Source of the DNA: DATKZH01 sp964475955
GTDB lineage: Bacteria; Planctomycetota; Planctomycetia; Pirellulales; Thermoguttaceae
DNA length: 25,935 nt
Direction of reading: 5' to 3'
Assembly: GCA_964475955.1 (NCBI GenBank)
Contig: CAYYZY010000111.1
Location: 1-25,935, forward strand
The position numbers and the translations under genes are program-made. This document shows positions 15,730 through 25,300 of the stretch, in pieces; the stretch's first letter is position 1; each line of letters opens with the position of its first letter. A model generated the notes under the pieces. That model was not told the DNA's origin and ran no database searches. It saw nothing but the letters and a program-made list of their open reading frames with translations.

Positions 15730-15735
15730 ACCCCC

Positions 15736-17259
15736 GTGATTACGCAAACCCGTGTGTCTGCCTTTGTGGCCGTCCTGGCGTCCCTTCTTGCAGTTTCTGC
15801 AATTTTCGTCCCCACGATACATGCCGGGGAGGCGCCGCCCGTCGAGCCCTTGCTCCGTACGGTCGACCTCAACGTGGGCGAGCAAAGCGAGGTGAAGCTT
15901 TCGAACGGGAAGACGGTCACGGTGAAGCTCCTCGATCTGGAGGAGACCCGCGACACGATCCGAGGTGCCGTGCGCAAAGCCGAGGTAACCGTCGAGGTCG
16001 ACGGCCGGCGGACCACGCTCGTGGCCGCCTTCTATCGGCTGCCGGTCACGGTCGGCGACGTGCAGATCGACTGCGCGGTCACCAAGGGCTGCGTCCAGGA
16101 GGGCAAGAACCCCTGGGCGCTCGAGGCCGACGCCCGGCTGCGGCTCTGGCCCGCCGGCTCGCCATGGATCCGGCCGGGCACGTTCGCGTATCCGGCCGTC
16201 CAGCGCTGGTTCGCCAGCGACACGCAGATGGCTAACGATCCGGTCTACGTCGACGGCGGCGAGATCCCGGCCAACAAGTCGATCTACTACCACTGGGGCC
16301 TCGATATCGGCGGCGCCGAGGGCCTGGTCGACGTGCTGGCCGCCACCGACGGCGTGGTCATGTCGGCCGGCGAGGCGGTCATCGACTCGGAGGAAGATCG
16401 CTCGCGAATCAGCCCCCGCTACGACGTGATCTACCTCCGCGACGCCCGGGGCTGGTACTACCGCTACAGCCACCTTCACTCGATCGAGCCGTGGGTGAAG
16501 CCGGGCGTGCAGGTGAAGCAGGGCCGGAAGATCGGCGTGCTGGGCAAGGAGGGCGGCAGCGGCGGCTGGTCGCACCTCCACTTCGACGTGAAGGGGCCCC
16601 AGCCCAGCGCTCGCTACGGCATCATCGAGGGGTACGCCTTCCTCTGGCAGGCGTATCATGCTCAGTACCGCACGAAACTCCAGGCCGTCGCCCGGCCGCA
16701 CCAGGTCGCCTGGACCGGCGACCCGGTGACGCTCGACGGCAGCCGGTCGTGGAGCGCGCAAGGTCCGCAGCACATTGCCGTCTATCAGTGGATGCTGAGC
16801 GACGGCACCGCGGCGTCGGGCCCCCAGGTGACTCGCCGCTACGAGCGTTCGGGGATGTACAGCGAGATCCTCAAGGTGACCGACGAGGAAGGCCGCGTCG
16901 ACTACGACTTCGCCGTGGTGCAGGTCATCGACCGGGATCATCCCGATCGGGTTCCGCCGTCGATCCACCCGGTCTATTGGCCCACGTTCGACCTCCAAGT
17001 CGGCGACCCGGTCACGTTCAAGGTCCGTTCCTTCCGAATCGGGCCCGACGAGGGACACGAAGTATGGGATTTCGGCGACGGCAGCCCGAAGGTCGAGGTC
17101 CAGTCCGACGGCAACGCCGTCAAGCTGGCCAAGGACGGGTACGCGGTCACTACGCACCGTTACCGGCGGCCGGGCCACTACCTCGTGTCGGTCGAGCGCA
17201 CCAACCGGCGCGGTCAAACCGCCACCGGTCGGCTCCACGTGCGCATCGACGCCAAGTGA
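15736..17259 (+). CDS. Secreted M23 (lysostaphin-type) metallopeptidase with PKD-like C-terminal domains
   Basis: A 507-residue exported protein starting at GTG. A signal peptide covers about 1-31 (VLASLLAVSAIFVPTIHAGEA). A beta-rich N-terminal domain (about 40-150) precedes the M23 fold, whose zinc and catalytic residues are all visible: H186 and D190 in HWGLD, H246 in YSHLH, and H280-x-H282 in SHLHFD. Residues about 315-395 form a PKD-type domain (LDGSRSWS ... YERSGMYSEILKVTD) and about 415-505 a second one (VWDFGDGSPK ... HRYRRPGHYLVSVE). M23 enzymes usually cut peptidoglycan cross-bridges or other glycine-containing peptides, acting in the periplasm or outside the cell. It is 17 bases downstream of the HzsA-like gene, which suggests a joint transcript; a direct partnership is inference. 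Confidence 0.92.
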   Translation: MITQTRVSAFVAVLASLLAVSAIFVPTIHAGEAPPVEPLLRTVDLNVGEQSEVKLSNGKTVTVKLLDLEETRDTIRGAVRKAEVTVEVDGRRTTLVAAFYRLPVTVGDVQIDCAVTKGCVQEGKNPWALEADARLRLWPAGSPWIRPGTFAYPAVQRWFASDTQMANDPVYVDGGEIPANKSIYYHWGLDIGGAEGLVDVLAATDGVVMSAGEAVIDSEEDRSRISPRYDVIYLRDARGWYYRYSHLHSIEPWVKPGVQVKQGRKIGVLGKEGGSGGWSHLHFDVKGPQPSARYGIIEGYAFLWQAYHAQYRTKLQAVARPHQVAWTGDPVTLDGSRSWSAQGPQHIAVYQWMLSDGTAASGPQVTRRYERSGMYSEILKVTDEEGRVDYDFAVVQVIDRDHPDRVPPSIHPVYWPTFDLQVGDPVTFKVRSFRIGPDEGHEVWDFGDGSPKVEVQSDGNAVKLAKDGYAVTTHRYRRPGHYLVSVERTNRRGQTATGRLHVRIDAK

Positions 17260-17555
17260 GGTCCGACCACGGGGCCGGCCGACGTCGCCGCCGCCGTCGC
17301 CGAAGCGACCTGGATTTCCCCGAATGCCAAGAGTGCGGAACCCGATTTGACGGTGCAGAATCCGGGCATCGCGCACAGCCCCCAGGGGCAACCGTTAGAC
17401 TCCGTCAGGATTGCCCAGCCTCCCCCAATTTTGCCGGTTATAATCGTCTGCGGCGACGATACAATGAGAAGGCATCCAGAAAGTCTCCTCCCTTTTGCGC
17501 CCCCCCAGAATGGCGGGGAACGGACGCCGAGCCCGCTCGACGTGGAGTCCCTTGC
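17260..17555. promoter_or_regulatory. Upstream region of the ketosynthase with a consensus -10 element
   Basis: A 296-base gap containing a perfect TATAAT at 17439-17444. The nearest -35-like sequence, TTGCCC (17411-17416), is 22 bases away, too far for a standard promoter, so either the -35 is weak or an activator is needed. A second weaker hexamer, TACAAT, is at 17460-17465. The leader would be about 100 bases, and no structured RNA was recognised in it. Confidence 0.45.
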
Positions 17556-18827
17556 ATGCGGCGACGTGTAGTAGTCACAGGTCTGGGTAGCGTCTCTCCC
17601 CTGGGTTCGGACATCGAGCGGGTCTGGAAGCGCCTCGTCGCCGGGGAGTCGGGGATCGGGCCGATCACCGTGTTCGATGCCAGCCAGTTCCCGGTGCGCG
17701 TCGCCGCCGAGGTCCGCGATCTCGACCTCTCCCGGGTCGGCGAAGACCCGGAGAAATGGCGCACCCATCCGCGGCAAACCGCCTTTGCCGTCGCCGCGGG
17801 CAAGATGGCCGTGGCCGGCGCGGGGGTCGAGCTAAGCGCCGTCGACCCGCTTCGATTCGGCGTATGCCTCGGGTGCGGCGAGACCTACCCCGACTTCGCT
17901 CGGTTCGGACGGCTCATGGCCGCCTCCGTGGGTAACGGGCAGTTCGAGTCGGACACGTTCCTCAACGAAGCGCTGCACGACGACACCCTGTGCGACGAAG
18001 CCCCCTGGGAACCCAATCTGCCGGCCTCCTATCTGGCGGGCATCTTCGACGCGCAGGGGCCCAACGCCAATTACACCGCGGCTTGCGTTTCGAGCACGCA
18101 GGCGATCGGGGAAGCGACCGACGTGATCCGCCGGGGCGAGGCCGACCTGATGCTCGCCGGCGGGGCCCACAGCATGATCCATCCGTTCGGCCTCACCGGC
18201 TTCTTGCGGCTCTCGGTCCTCAGCGCCTACAACGATCCGTCGGCGATGCGCCCGTTCGACCGCCACCGCGACGGCTTCGTGGTCGGCGAGGGAGGCTCCG
18301 TGGTCATGCTCGAGGAGTACGAACACGCCCGGCGCCGAGGCGCCGACGTTCTCGGGGAAATCGCCGGCTACGGCTCCTCGCAAAACGCCTTCCGCATCAC
18401 CGACTCCCACCCGGAAGGGCGCGGCATCTCCGATTGCGTCCAGTCGGCGCTCGACCAGGCCCGGCTCAACCCCGAGCAGATCGACTACATCAACGCCCAC
18501 GGCACGGGTACGGTGGAGAACGATCGGGTGGAGACGTTCGGTCTGAAGCGCGTTTTCGGCGAAAGGGCCTACCGGGTGCCCATCTCCAGCACGAAGAGCA
18601 TGGTCGGGCACCTGACGACCGGTTGTGGGGCCTTGGAGTTGGTCGTCAGCCTGATGACGCTCCGCACGGGCGTCGTCCACCCCACGATCAACTACGAAAC
18701 GCCCGACCCCGAGTGCGATCTCGACTACGTGCCCAACGCGGCCCGCGAGGTCCCCTGCCGGCACGTGCTCAGCACCAACTTCGGTTTCGGCGGCCAGAAC
18801 GCGGCGCTGGTCGTCTCGCGGTGCTAG
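17556..18827 (+). CDS. Beta-ketoacyl-ACP synthase, FabF-like
   Basis: A 423-residue thiolase-fold condensing enzyme. It starts with the FabF-type MRRRVVVTGLGSVSPLG. The Cys-His-His triad is complete: C177 in TAACVSS, H315 in NAHGTGTVEND, and H352 in KSMVGHLTTG, with the structural lysine K347. The length is typical of FabF or FabB (about 410-420). Such enzymes extend acyl-ACP chains with malonyl-ACP in fatty acid or specialised lipid synthesis. The sequence around the nucleophile (ACVSS, versus ACATG in housekeeping FabF) and the absence of acyl carrier protein, ketoreductase or acyltransferase genes nearby suggest a secondary-lipid or polyketide-type paralogue, but the neighbourhood gives no product. 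GGAG lies 8 bases before the ATG. It converges with the response regulator gene across 51 bases. Confidence 0.93.
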   Translation: MRRRVVVTGLGSVSPLGSDIERVWKRLVAGESGIGPITVFDASQFPVRVAAEVRDLDLSRVGEDPEKWRTHPRQTAFAVAAGKMAVAGAGVELSAVDPLRFGVCLGCGETYPDFARFGRLMAASVGNGQFESDTFLNEALHDDTLCDEAPWEPNLPASYLAGIFDAQGPNANYTAACVSSTQAIGEATDVIRRGEADLMLAGGAHSMIHPFGLTGFLRLSVLSAYNDPSAMRPFDRHRDGFVVGEGGSVVMLEEYEHARRRGADVLGEIAGYGSSQNAFRITDSHPEGRGISDCVQSALDQARLNPEQIDYINAHGTGTVENDRVETFGLKRVFGERAYRVPISSTKSMVGHLTTGCGALELVVSLMTLRTGVVHPTINYETPDPECDLDYVPNAAREVPCRHVLSTNFGFGGQNAALVVSRC

Positions 18828-18844
18828 AAGGCGCCGCAATGCGC

Positions 18845-18860
18845 CGCGGCGCGGGCCGCG
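18845..18860. terminator. GC hairpin between convergent ketosynthase and regulator genes
   Basis: CGCGGC (18845-18850), a loop of 4 bases and GCCGCG (18855-18860) form a 6-bp stem in the 51-base gap between two stops. There is no T-run on either strand, so termination is only suggested by position. Confidence 0.3.
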
Positions 18861-18878
18861 CGTCTGCCTCTTCCGGCG

Positions 18879-19622
18879 CTACTTCGCCCCCGGTCCTTCC
18901 AAGAGGCTTTCGAGCAGCTCGCGGGTGTCGGCCAACTCCTTCGACTTGAACCGCTTCTTGGTCGATTCGAGGACCTTCACGGCCTTCCAGATCGCCTCGC
19001 GGTGGGCGGGCCACTGCGGGCAGTCGAGCATTTCGCAGAGGACGGGCGGAGGCTCGGAGGCTCCCATCTCCCTTTCCAGTTGCAGAAGCTCCCAGGCGCA
19101 GGCGGCCAGGGTGCGGAGCGAAAGGATTGGCACCGTGATCGATCCTTTCATCTCGGTCTCCTGCGGCAACCAGCGCCGTCGCTTGAGTTCCTCCAATTCG
19201 TCGATGCACTGCTGAAGGTGCGTCTGGATCCGCGAGACCACGCGAAACGCCAGCGAGTATTCCAGGGAAGCGTCGATCTGCTCCCGCAACCTATCGTAGG
19301 GAACCGGCTTCTGAAGGTACGCCACCACCGGAAGCTGAATCGACTGCACCGCGGAGTCCACGGAGGGATAGCCCGTCACCAGAATGACGGGCATCCCGGG
19401 GGCCACCCTTTCGACTTCGGCGACGAGTTCCAGGTTCGGGTTGCCGGGCATCTTGATGTCGGCGACGAGCACGTCGTAGGCCGCGGCTTGCAGCCTTTCC
19501 AGGGCCTCGCGCGCGCTGCAGACGGCGTCGCACTCGTAGCCGTCGGCGCGGAGCAGTTCGGTGGTCGCCTGACGGAAAGAGTCTTCGTCGTCGGCGAGGA
19601 GGATGGAGCGCCGATCATCCAT
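18879..19622 (-). CDS. Response regulator with receiver domain and helical C-terminal region
   Basis: A 247-residue two-component response regulator. The receiver domain (about 5-120) has the acidic pair D11/D12, phosphoacceptor D55 in VADIKMPG, T83 in LVTGYPS, and K105 in LQKPVPYD, all intact. The remaining 125 residues are mostly predicted helix, with no helix-turn-helix, GGDEF or other known output domain: a charged helix (DELEELKRRRWLPQ), a hydrophobic central stretch, and WPAHREAIWKAVKVLESTKKRFKSKEL near the end. It follows the histidine kinase gene after 12 bases with GGAG 6 bases before its ATG, so it is its likely partner. Without a DNA-binding domain it may act by protein contact; the output mechanism is unknown. 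Confidence 0.9.
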   Translation of the reverse strand: MDDRRSILLADDEDSFRQATTELLRADGYECDAVCSAREALERLQAAAYDVLVADIKMPGNPNLELVAEVERVAPGMPVILVTGYPSVDSAVQSIQLPVVAYLQKPVPYDRLREQIDASLEYSLAFRVVSRIQTHLQQCIDELEELKRRRWLPQETEMKGSITVPILSLRTLAACAWELLQLEREMGASEPPPVLCEMLDCPQWPAHREAIWKAVKVLESTKKRFKSKELADTRELLESLLEGPGAK

Positions 19623-19634
19623 AGCACACTCCGC

Positions 19635-21998
19635 TCAGTCGGTTGCCGAGGGCAGGACCACTCGGAACGTGGTCCCGCGCCCCGGTTGATGCTCGAAATC
19701 GAGGGTTCCCTGGATCGAGTCGACGATTCCCTTCGAGATGGAGAGGCCGAGGCCGAGCCCCACGGAAGCGCCGCCCTCTTTGGTGGTGAAGAACGGCTCG
19801 AAGATACGGTCTTGCACTTGGGCCGGGATCCCCTCGCCCTGGTCGGTGACGGTGATCCGGACCTCCCCCTCGGTCTCGGCCGCCGAGGCGGCCATCCGGA
19901 CTACCCCCCCGGGCGGAGAGGCCTCGATCGCGTTGACCGCAAGGTTGTAGAGGACCTGTCGCAACGAGCCCTCGGGGACCTTGACGACGATGCCCGGCGG
20001 GTCGGCCCGCGTTTCCACGCGCACCCGGCTTTCGCGGCAGTTCGGCTCCAGGATGGCCGCCACGTCGTTGAGCGTGTCGACGACGCGAACGTCGCGTATC
20101 GTCTCCTGGTCGAGCCGGTGCAGTTGGAACATCTGGCGGACGATTCGGCCGATCCGGTCGATCTCCCTCTCAATGATCTCGGCGAACCGGTAGTGGCGAT
20201 GGCCTTCCGGGACCGCGGCCTTGACCAGTTGGAAGCTGTTCATGATTCCGGCCAGCGGGTTGTTGATCTCGTGGGCCACCCGGGCGGCCAGGCGCCCCGC
20301 GGCCGCCAGCTTCTCGGCCTCGACGCGCAGCCTCTCGCTCTCTCGCAGCGCCTGCTCGGCCCGCTTGCGATCGGTGACGTCGCGCATCGTGCCGACCATC
20401 CCGGTGGGCCGGCCCGATTCGTCGCGCATCAGCGAGCTGTGCACGAGCGCCGGGAACTCGCCTCCGTCGCACCGCACGTGCCGGATCTCGCCGTCGAAGT
20501 GCCCCAGTTCGCGGATTTGCCGGTTGGCGGCGTCGACCGCCGGCATCTGCTCGGGCGTGTGGCAAACGGAAAGGTGCTCTCCGACCATTTCCTCCGGACG
20601 GTAGCCGTGCATGGCCGCGAACGACTCGTTGAGGAAGACCAGCCGTCCCTCCAGATCCGCAACGGCTACCCCTTCCTTGCTCTGGGCGATCGCACGCGAC
20701 AAAAGCCGCAACTGACCTTCCGCCCGCTCGCGATCGGCGATCTCCCGCCGGAGATTCTCGTTGGCCGCGCTCAGCTCGGCGGTGCGCTGCTCGACCCGCG
20801 ATTCGAGTTCGTCGTGGGCCGCCTGGAGCGCCTGCTCGGCCTGCACGCGCCGGGTGACGTCGTAGACCGCCCCTTCCACGAAGGCCGGCTTCCCCGAATC
20901 ATCGCAGACGCTGTGAATCACTTCATGGACCCAGCGTATCTGGCCGTCCTTGCGCACGATCCGGTAGTCCCACTCCGCCGAGTAGCCCGGCACGGAGCGC
21001 ATCTTCGGGACGTCCTTCTCCATCAAGCGAAGATCGTCGGGGTGGACGATTTGGTTCCACCGCACTCGGCCCGAGGCGAATTCCTCTTCCGCATAGCCGG
21101 TGATCGCCTCGACCGTGCCGTGCATGAACACCACACTGAAGTCGATCTTCGCTCGGAATGCGATCCCGCGAAACCCCCGCAGGAACGAACGATACCGCTC
21201 CCGGCTCTCCCGGAGGGCCTCCTCCGCCCGTTTGCGCTCGGTGACGTCGGCGACCGTGCCCACGAGGCGCTCGGCCGTCTGGCCGGCTCCGGCAACGAGG
21301 CTGCCTCGGGTGTCGACCCATCGAGTCGTGCCGTCCTTGTGGCGCACCCGAAACTCGATTTCGACCCGCGGTTTCCTGCCTTCGAGATGCGCCTGCACCT
21401 CGGCGACGAGCGGGGCGCGGTCTTCCGGGTGGACGAGTTCGAGAAACGCGAAGTAGTCCTCTCCGAAATCGTCGCCGTACCCCAACATGGCCGTGAGGCT
21501 CGGATCGATGTAGATCTCGTTCGCCCCCAGATCGTGCTCCCACACCCCGGCACGCCCGGCCGCGATCGCCAACCGGTAGCGCTCCTGAGTCCGGCCGAGT
21601 TCGGCCTTCAAACGCCTTCTCTCGGAGATGTCCTGGGCCATGCCGGTGCAGCCGATGATCCGGCCCTCGGCGTCGCGCAGCGGGGCCACGCGCGCCTGAT
21701 ACGTCTTGTCGTTCCAGTCCTGCTCCCACGAAGTCGTCTCGCCTTCCACCGCGCGCCGGTGCGTTGCGATCAACGGGAGCTCCGACTCGGCGTCTCCAAC
21801 GTACTCCGGCAGCGTCATCCCCACGAGTTGATTGGGCTCGAGGCCCAAATCCTTCAACCCCGCCCCCCAGTACGACGTGACCCGCAGATCGCGGTCAAGC
21901 GACCACAGAATTCCCGGGATTTCCCCGGCCATCTGAAGCAGCACTCTCTCGGACGGCCGCAGACTGCCTGCTTCTCCCAGCCCCTTACTCATCCCCAT
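19635..21998 (-). CDS. Soluble multi-PAS histidine kinase
   Basis: A 787-residue sensor kinase. It has four PAS domains, at about 18-130, 138-258, 265-385 and 430-550, each closed by a DxTERKRAE-type linker; a coiled coil at about 386-430 lies between the third and fourth. The dimerisation/phosphotransfer domain has H576 in RVAHEINNPLAG, and the ATPase domain has the N box around N685 and N689, G1 DQGEGIP (719-725), the F box FEPFFTTKE and G2 GLGLGLS. No membrane segment or signal peptide is seen, so it senses a cytosolic cue, perhaps a redox or small-ligand signal in one PAS; the ligand is not inferable. The ATG at 21998 has only a weak ribosome binding site (AGGG); ATG at 21992 is an alternative. 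The stop is 12 bases from the regulator start. Confidence 0.93.
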   Translation of the reverse strand: MGMSKGLGEAGSLRPSERVLLQMAGEIPGILWSLDRDLRVTSYWGAGLKDLGLEPNQLVGMTLPEYVGDAESELPLIATHRRAVEGETTSWEQDWNDKTYQARVAPLRDAEGRIIGCTGMAQDISERRRLKAELGRTQERYRLAIAAGRAGVWEHDLGANEIYIDPSLTAMLGYGDDFGEDYFAFLELVHPEDRAPLVAEVQAHLEGRKPRVEIEFRVRHKDGTTRWVDTRGSLVAGAGQTAERLVGTVADVTERKRAEEALRESRERYRSFLRGFRGIAFRAKIDFSVVFMHGTVEAITGYAEEEFASGRVRWNQIVHPDDLRLMEKDVPKMRSVPGYSAEWDYRIVRKDGQIRWVHEVIHSVCDDSGKPAFVEGAVYDVTRRVQAEQALQAAHDELESRVEQRTAELSAANENLRREIADRERAEGQLRLLSRAIAQSKEGVAVADLEGRLVFLNESFAAMHGYRPEEMVGEHLSVCHTPEQMPAVDAANRQIRELGHFDGEIRHVRCDGGEFPALVHSSLMRDESGRPTGMVGTMRDVTDRKRAEQALRESERLRVEAEKLAAAGRLAARVAHEINNPLAGIMNSFQLVKAAVPEGHRHYRFAEIIEREIDRIGRIVRQMFQLHRLDQETIRDVRVVDTLNDVAAILEPNCRESRVRVETRADPPGIVVKVPEGSLRQVLYNLAVNAIEASPPGGVVRMAASAAETEGEVRITVTDQGEGIPAQVQDRIFEPFFTTKEGGASVGLGLGLSISKGIVDSIQGTLDFEHQPGRGTTFRVVLPSATD

Positions 21999-22060
21999 CA
22001 GTTCTGCCCTACTGGAGTTTCAACCCTGGGTTAGATGCGCTGTCGCACGGCTTGCGAGCG

Positions 22061-22066
22061 AATATA
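22061..22066 (-). promoter_or_regulatory. Possible -10 element of the kinase-regulator operon
   Basis: Read on the minus strand this is TATATT, 63 bases before the kinase ATG, in the divergent gap shared with the second HzsA-like gene. The matching -35 region (TTTTCT, about 17 bases upstream) is poor, so the call rests mainly on the -10. Confidence 0.3.
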
Positions 22067-22285
22067 CCGAAGTCTCCCGTTGAAGAAAACCTCCGAATCG
22101 CCCCATCGGCCCAAAAACAAAAACATGGTCGGGCCTTTCCCGCGCATCCCTCGCGACCCAAACCCCTTCGCGCTCCATCGAGCGTCCCCCCAATCATTCA
22201 ATCCTAGTCGGCACGGCGTGACCGAGGAAGGTTGCGTGACGCCGTCCGAGGCGTGAAAATGGGAAAGGTCGTCGCCCGAGACTTC

Positions 22286-22292
22286 GAAGGAG
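22286..22292 (+). promoter_or_regulatory. Ribosome binding site choosing the start of the second HzsA-like gene
   Basis: GAAGGAG lies 8 bases before ATG 22301. Upstream in-frame starts (TTG 22232, ATG 22259) lack such a site and would put charged residues ahead of the signal peptide. Confidence 0.75.
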
Positions 22293-22300
22293 CCCGCCAA

Positions 22301-25300
22301 ATGAGCAAAGTCACCTGGCTCATCGGGATCGTAACCCTCTTGAGTGGGCCGGGAGGCGAGGCGCTTCGGGCGGCTCCCTCGCGCGAGGGCCGGGTGGCCT
22401 TCTGGGACTTCGATCGGATCTCCGGCGGCCAAGTGCCCGACCGGGCCGGAGGCGACAATCCCGGCACGCTGCCCGGGCCCGCCGGTGCCCGAAAGGTCGA
22501 CGGGCCCTTCGGCTCCCCCGCCCTGCGGTTCACCGCGCCCCGTGAGGAAATGACCGGCCCCGACGTCGGTCTCCCCACCGGCGCTTCCCCGGGCTCCATC
22601 AGCTTGTGGTTCCGCCCGGCGCCCGGGGCCGCCAACCAGGTCCTGTTCGTCTACGGAAGCCCCGCCACCGGCCAGGCCCGGGGGCTCTGGCTGCGGGACC
22701 CGGCCACCCTCTCCTTCTTCTTTCGCAACAACCCGCCCGACCTGCACGCCCCGATTTCAGGTGGGGTCGACACGGGCCGATGGCACTACCTGGTAGGCAC
22801 GTATGACGGAACCACGGCACGCCTCTATTACGACGGCAAGCTCGTCGGCCGGATCGAAACCAAAATCCACACCGTCCTCAACGGCACGTTTCATCTCGGG
22901 GCGAACATCGACGAGCACACCCGCGACTTCCACGGGCTGGTCGACGACGTCGCCCTCTACGACCGCGCCCTCACCGCCGACGAGATCCGCGCCCACTACG
23001 ACCAGCGGGCCGAAGCGATTCGGCAGCTCGAGCGGGAAGAACAGGCGGAAAACCTTGCGCGAATTGCCCGGTTGGGCGTCGATGACGTCGTCTTCGCCGT
23101 GCGTCAGCCGGGCAAGGACGGCCATTGGTACGCCAATTTCGGCTACTGGTCGTTCCAACCGGAAGAGAAGCTCTACGGCGACGGCGGACGCCTGTGCCGA
23201 CTCAACCTGAAGACCGGCCGGCTTAAGGTCCTGCTCGACGACCCCCAGGGCGGGGTCCGCGATCCCCACGTGCACTACGACGGCCGCACCGTCCTCTTCT
23301 CCTACCGCCGCGGCGGCCAGCCCTACTACCACCTCTACGAAATCCGGGCCGACCACGAGGCGGAGGAGACGGCCTCGTCGACCTCGCCCTCCTCGTCCGT
23401 GCCCGATCGGCCCCGCGCGGAAACCGGGCCGTCAATCCCTTCCTCCCTTCGCCAGTTGACCGAAGGTCCCTACGACGACATCGAGCCCACCTACCTGCCC
23501 GAGGGCGACATCGTCTTCTGCTCCAGCCGCTGCAATCGCTGGGTCCCCTGCTGGTCGACCCTGGTGGCCAACTTGCACCGCTGCGACGCCGACGGCGGCA
23601 ACATCCGCATGATCTCCAGCAACATCGAGCAGGAGAACACCCCCTGTGTCCTCCCCGATGGCCGCATCCTCTACACACGATGGGAGTACGTCGACCGGAG
23701 CCAGGTCGCCTTCCACCACCTCTGGACGCTCAACCCCGACGGCACCGGCCAAATGGTCTATTTCGGCAACATGCACCCCGGCACCGTGATGATCGACGCC
23801 CTGCCCATCCCCGGCACCAAGAAGTTGGTCGCCTCCTTCTCGCCCGGCCACGGACGCCGCGAGCACAACGGCGCCGTCACCGTGGTCGATCCCCGCGCAG
23901 GGCCCGACAAGAAGGGCTTCGCCGAGCGGATCAGCCGAGGGGTCAACTTCCGCGATCCCTACCCCATCGCGGAGGACTGCTTCCTCGTGGCCTCCGGGGC
24001 GAGCATCCTCCTGATGGACGAGCACGGGCGCACCACGCCCGTCTACACCCTGCCGCCCGACGACGTCGCCGCGGGCCTCGAGTGCCACGAGCCCCGCGTG
24101 CTGGCCCCGCGGCGGCGGGAGCGGGTCGTCCCGCCGCGCCACGATCCGGGCAAGGCGATCGGCCGGTTGGTCCTGGCCGACGTCACCTACGGGCGGAACA
24201 TGGAGGGGGTCGAGCGGGGCGACGTCAAGAAGCTCCTCGTCCTCGAGTCGCTCCCCAAGCCGGTCAACTTCAACATGCCCGGCCACCCCATGTTCCAAAT
24301 CTCCCACATGGAGCCCCTCTCCATCGGCGGCACCTTCTGCCTGGCCCGGGTGCTGGGGACCGTGCCGGTCGAGCCCGACGGCTCGGCCTATTTCGAGCTG
24401 CCCGCCCTGCGATCCGTCTTCTTCGTGGCCCTCGACGAGCACGACCTGTCGATCAAGCGCATGCAGAGTTTCGTCACGGTGCAGCCGGGCGAGACGACGA
24501 GTTGCTCCGGCTGTCACGAGCAGCGGACGAACACGCCGCCCCCGTCGGCCGGGCTGCTGGCCCTGGAGCGGCCGCCCAGCCGGATCGAGCCGTTCGACGA
24601 CGTACCCGACGTGCTCGACTTTCCCCGCGACGTGCAGCCGATCCTCGACCGCCACTGCGTCGAGTGCCACAACCCCGACCGGCGCGAGGGCGACGTCGAC
24701 CTCTGCGGCGACCACACGCCCGTCTACTCCAACAGCTACTGGACCCTGGTCAAGCGCCGCCTGATCTCCGACGCCCGAAACGGCTTCGGCAACCGGCCGC
24801 CCCGCTCGATCGGCAGCTCGGCCAGCCGGCTTCTGGACTACATCGACGGCACCCACTACGACGCCCGGCTCACGCCCGACGAGCGCACCACGCTCATCCT
24901 CTGGATCGAAACCGGCGCCACCTACCCCGGCACGTACGCCAGCTACCTGAGCGGCATCGTGCCGGTCGATTTCCCCGTGGAAACGATGACCCGGCGTTGC
25001 GGCTCTTGCCACGGCGTGAAGCCGAACAGCCACCCCCGCCTGCCCTGGGAAGGGGCCGACATCCGCCCCTGGGCCCGGCTCCCCTTCAAGTTCGGCGACG
25101 CCGACCCGGCCCTCTCCCTCTCGAACCTGACGCGGCCCGAGAAGTCGTACCTGCTTCGCGCCCCGCTCGCCCGATCGGCGGGCGGATACGGCCTCTGCGC
25201 CGAGCCGGTCTTCACCGACACGGCCGACCCCGACTACCGGACCATGCTCCGGGCGATCGTCGCGGCCAAGGAACAGCTCGAAACGGTCAAACGGTTCGAC

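Noticed and set aside
13390..15735. Extension of the M23 peptidase frame upstream through the HzsA-like gene
   Set aside because: It is a shadow frame of a clear gene. A ribosome binding site and signal peptide mark the GTG at 15736 as the start.
16491..17555. Upstream extension of the ketosynthase frame over the M23 gene
   Set aside because: FabF homology begins exactly at 17556 with a ribosome binding site; the upstream part is antiphase to a real gene.
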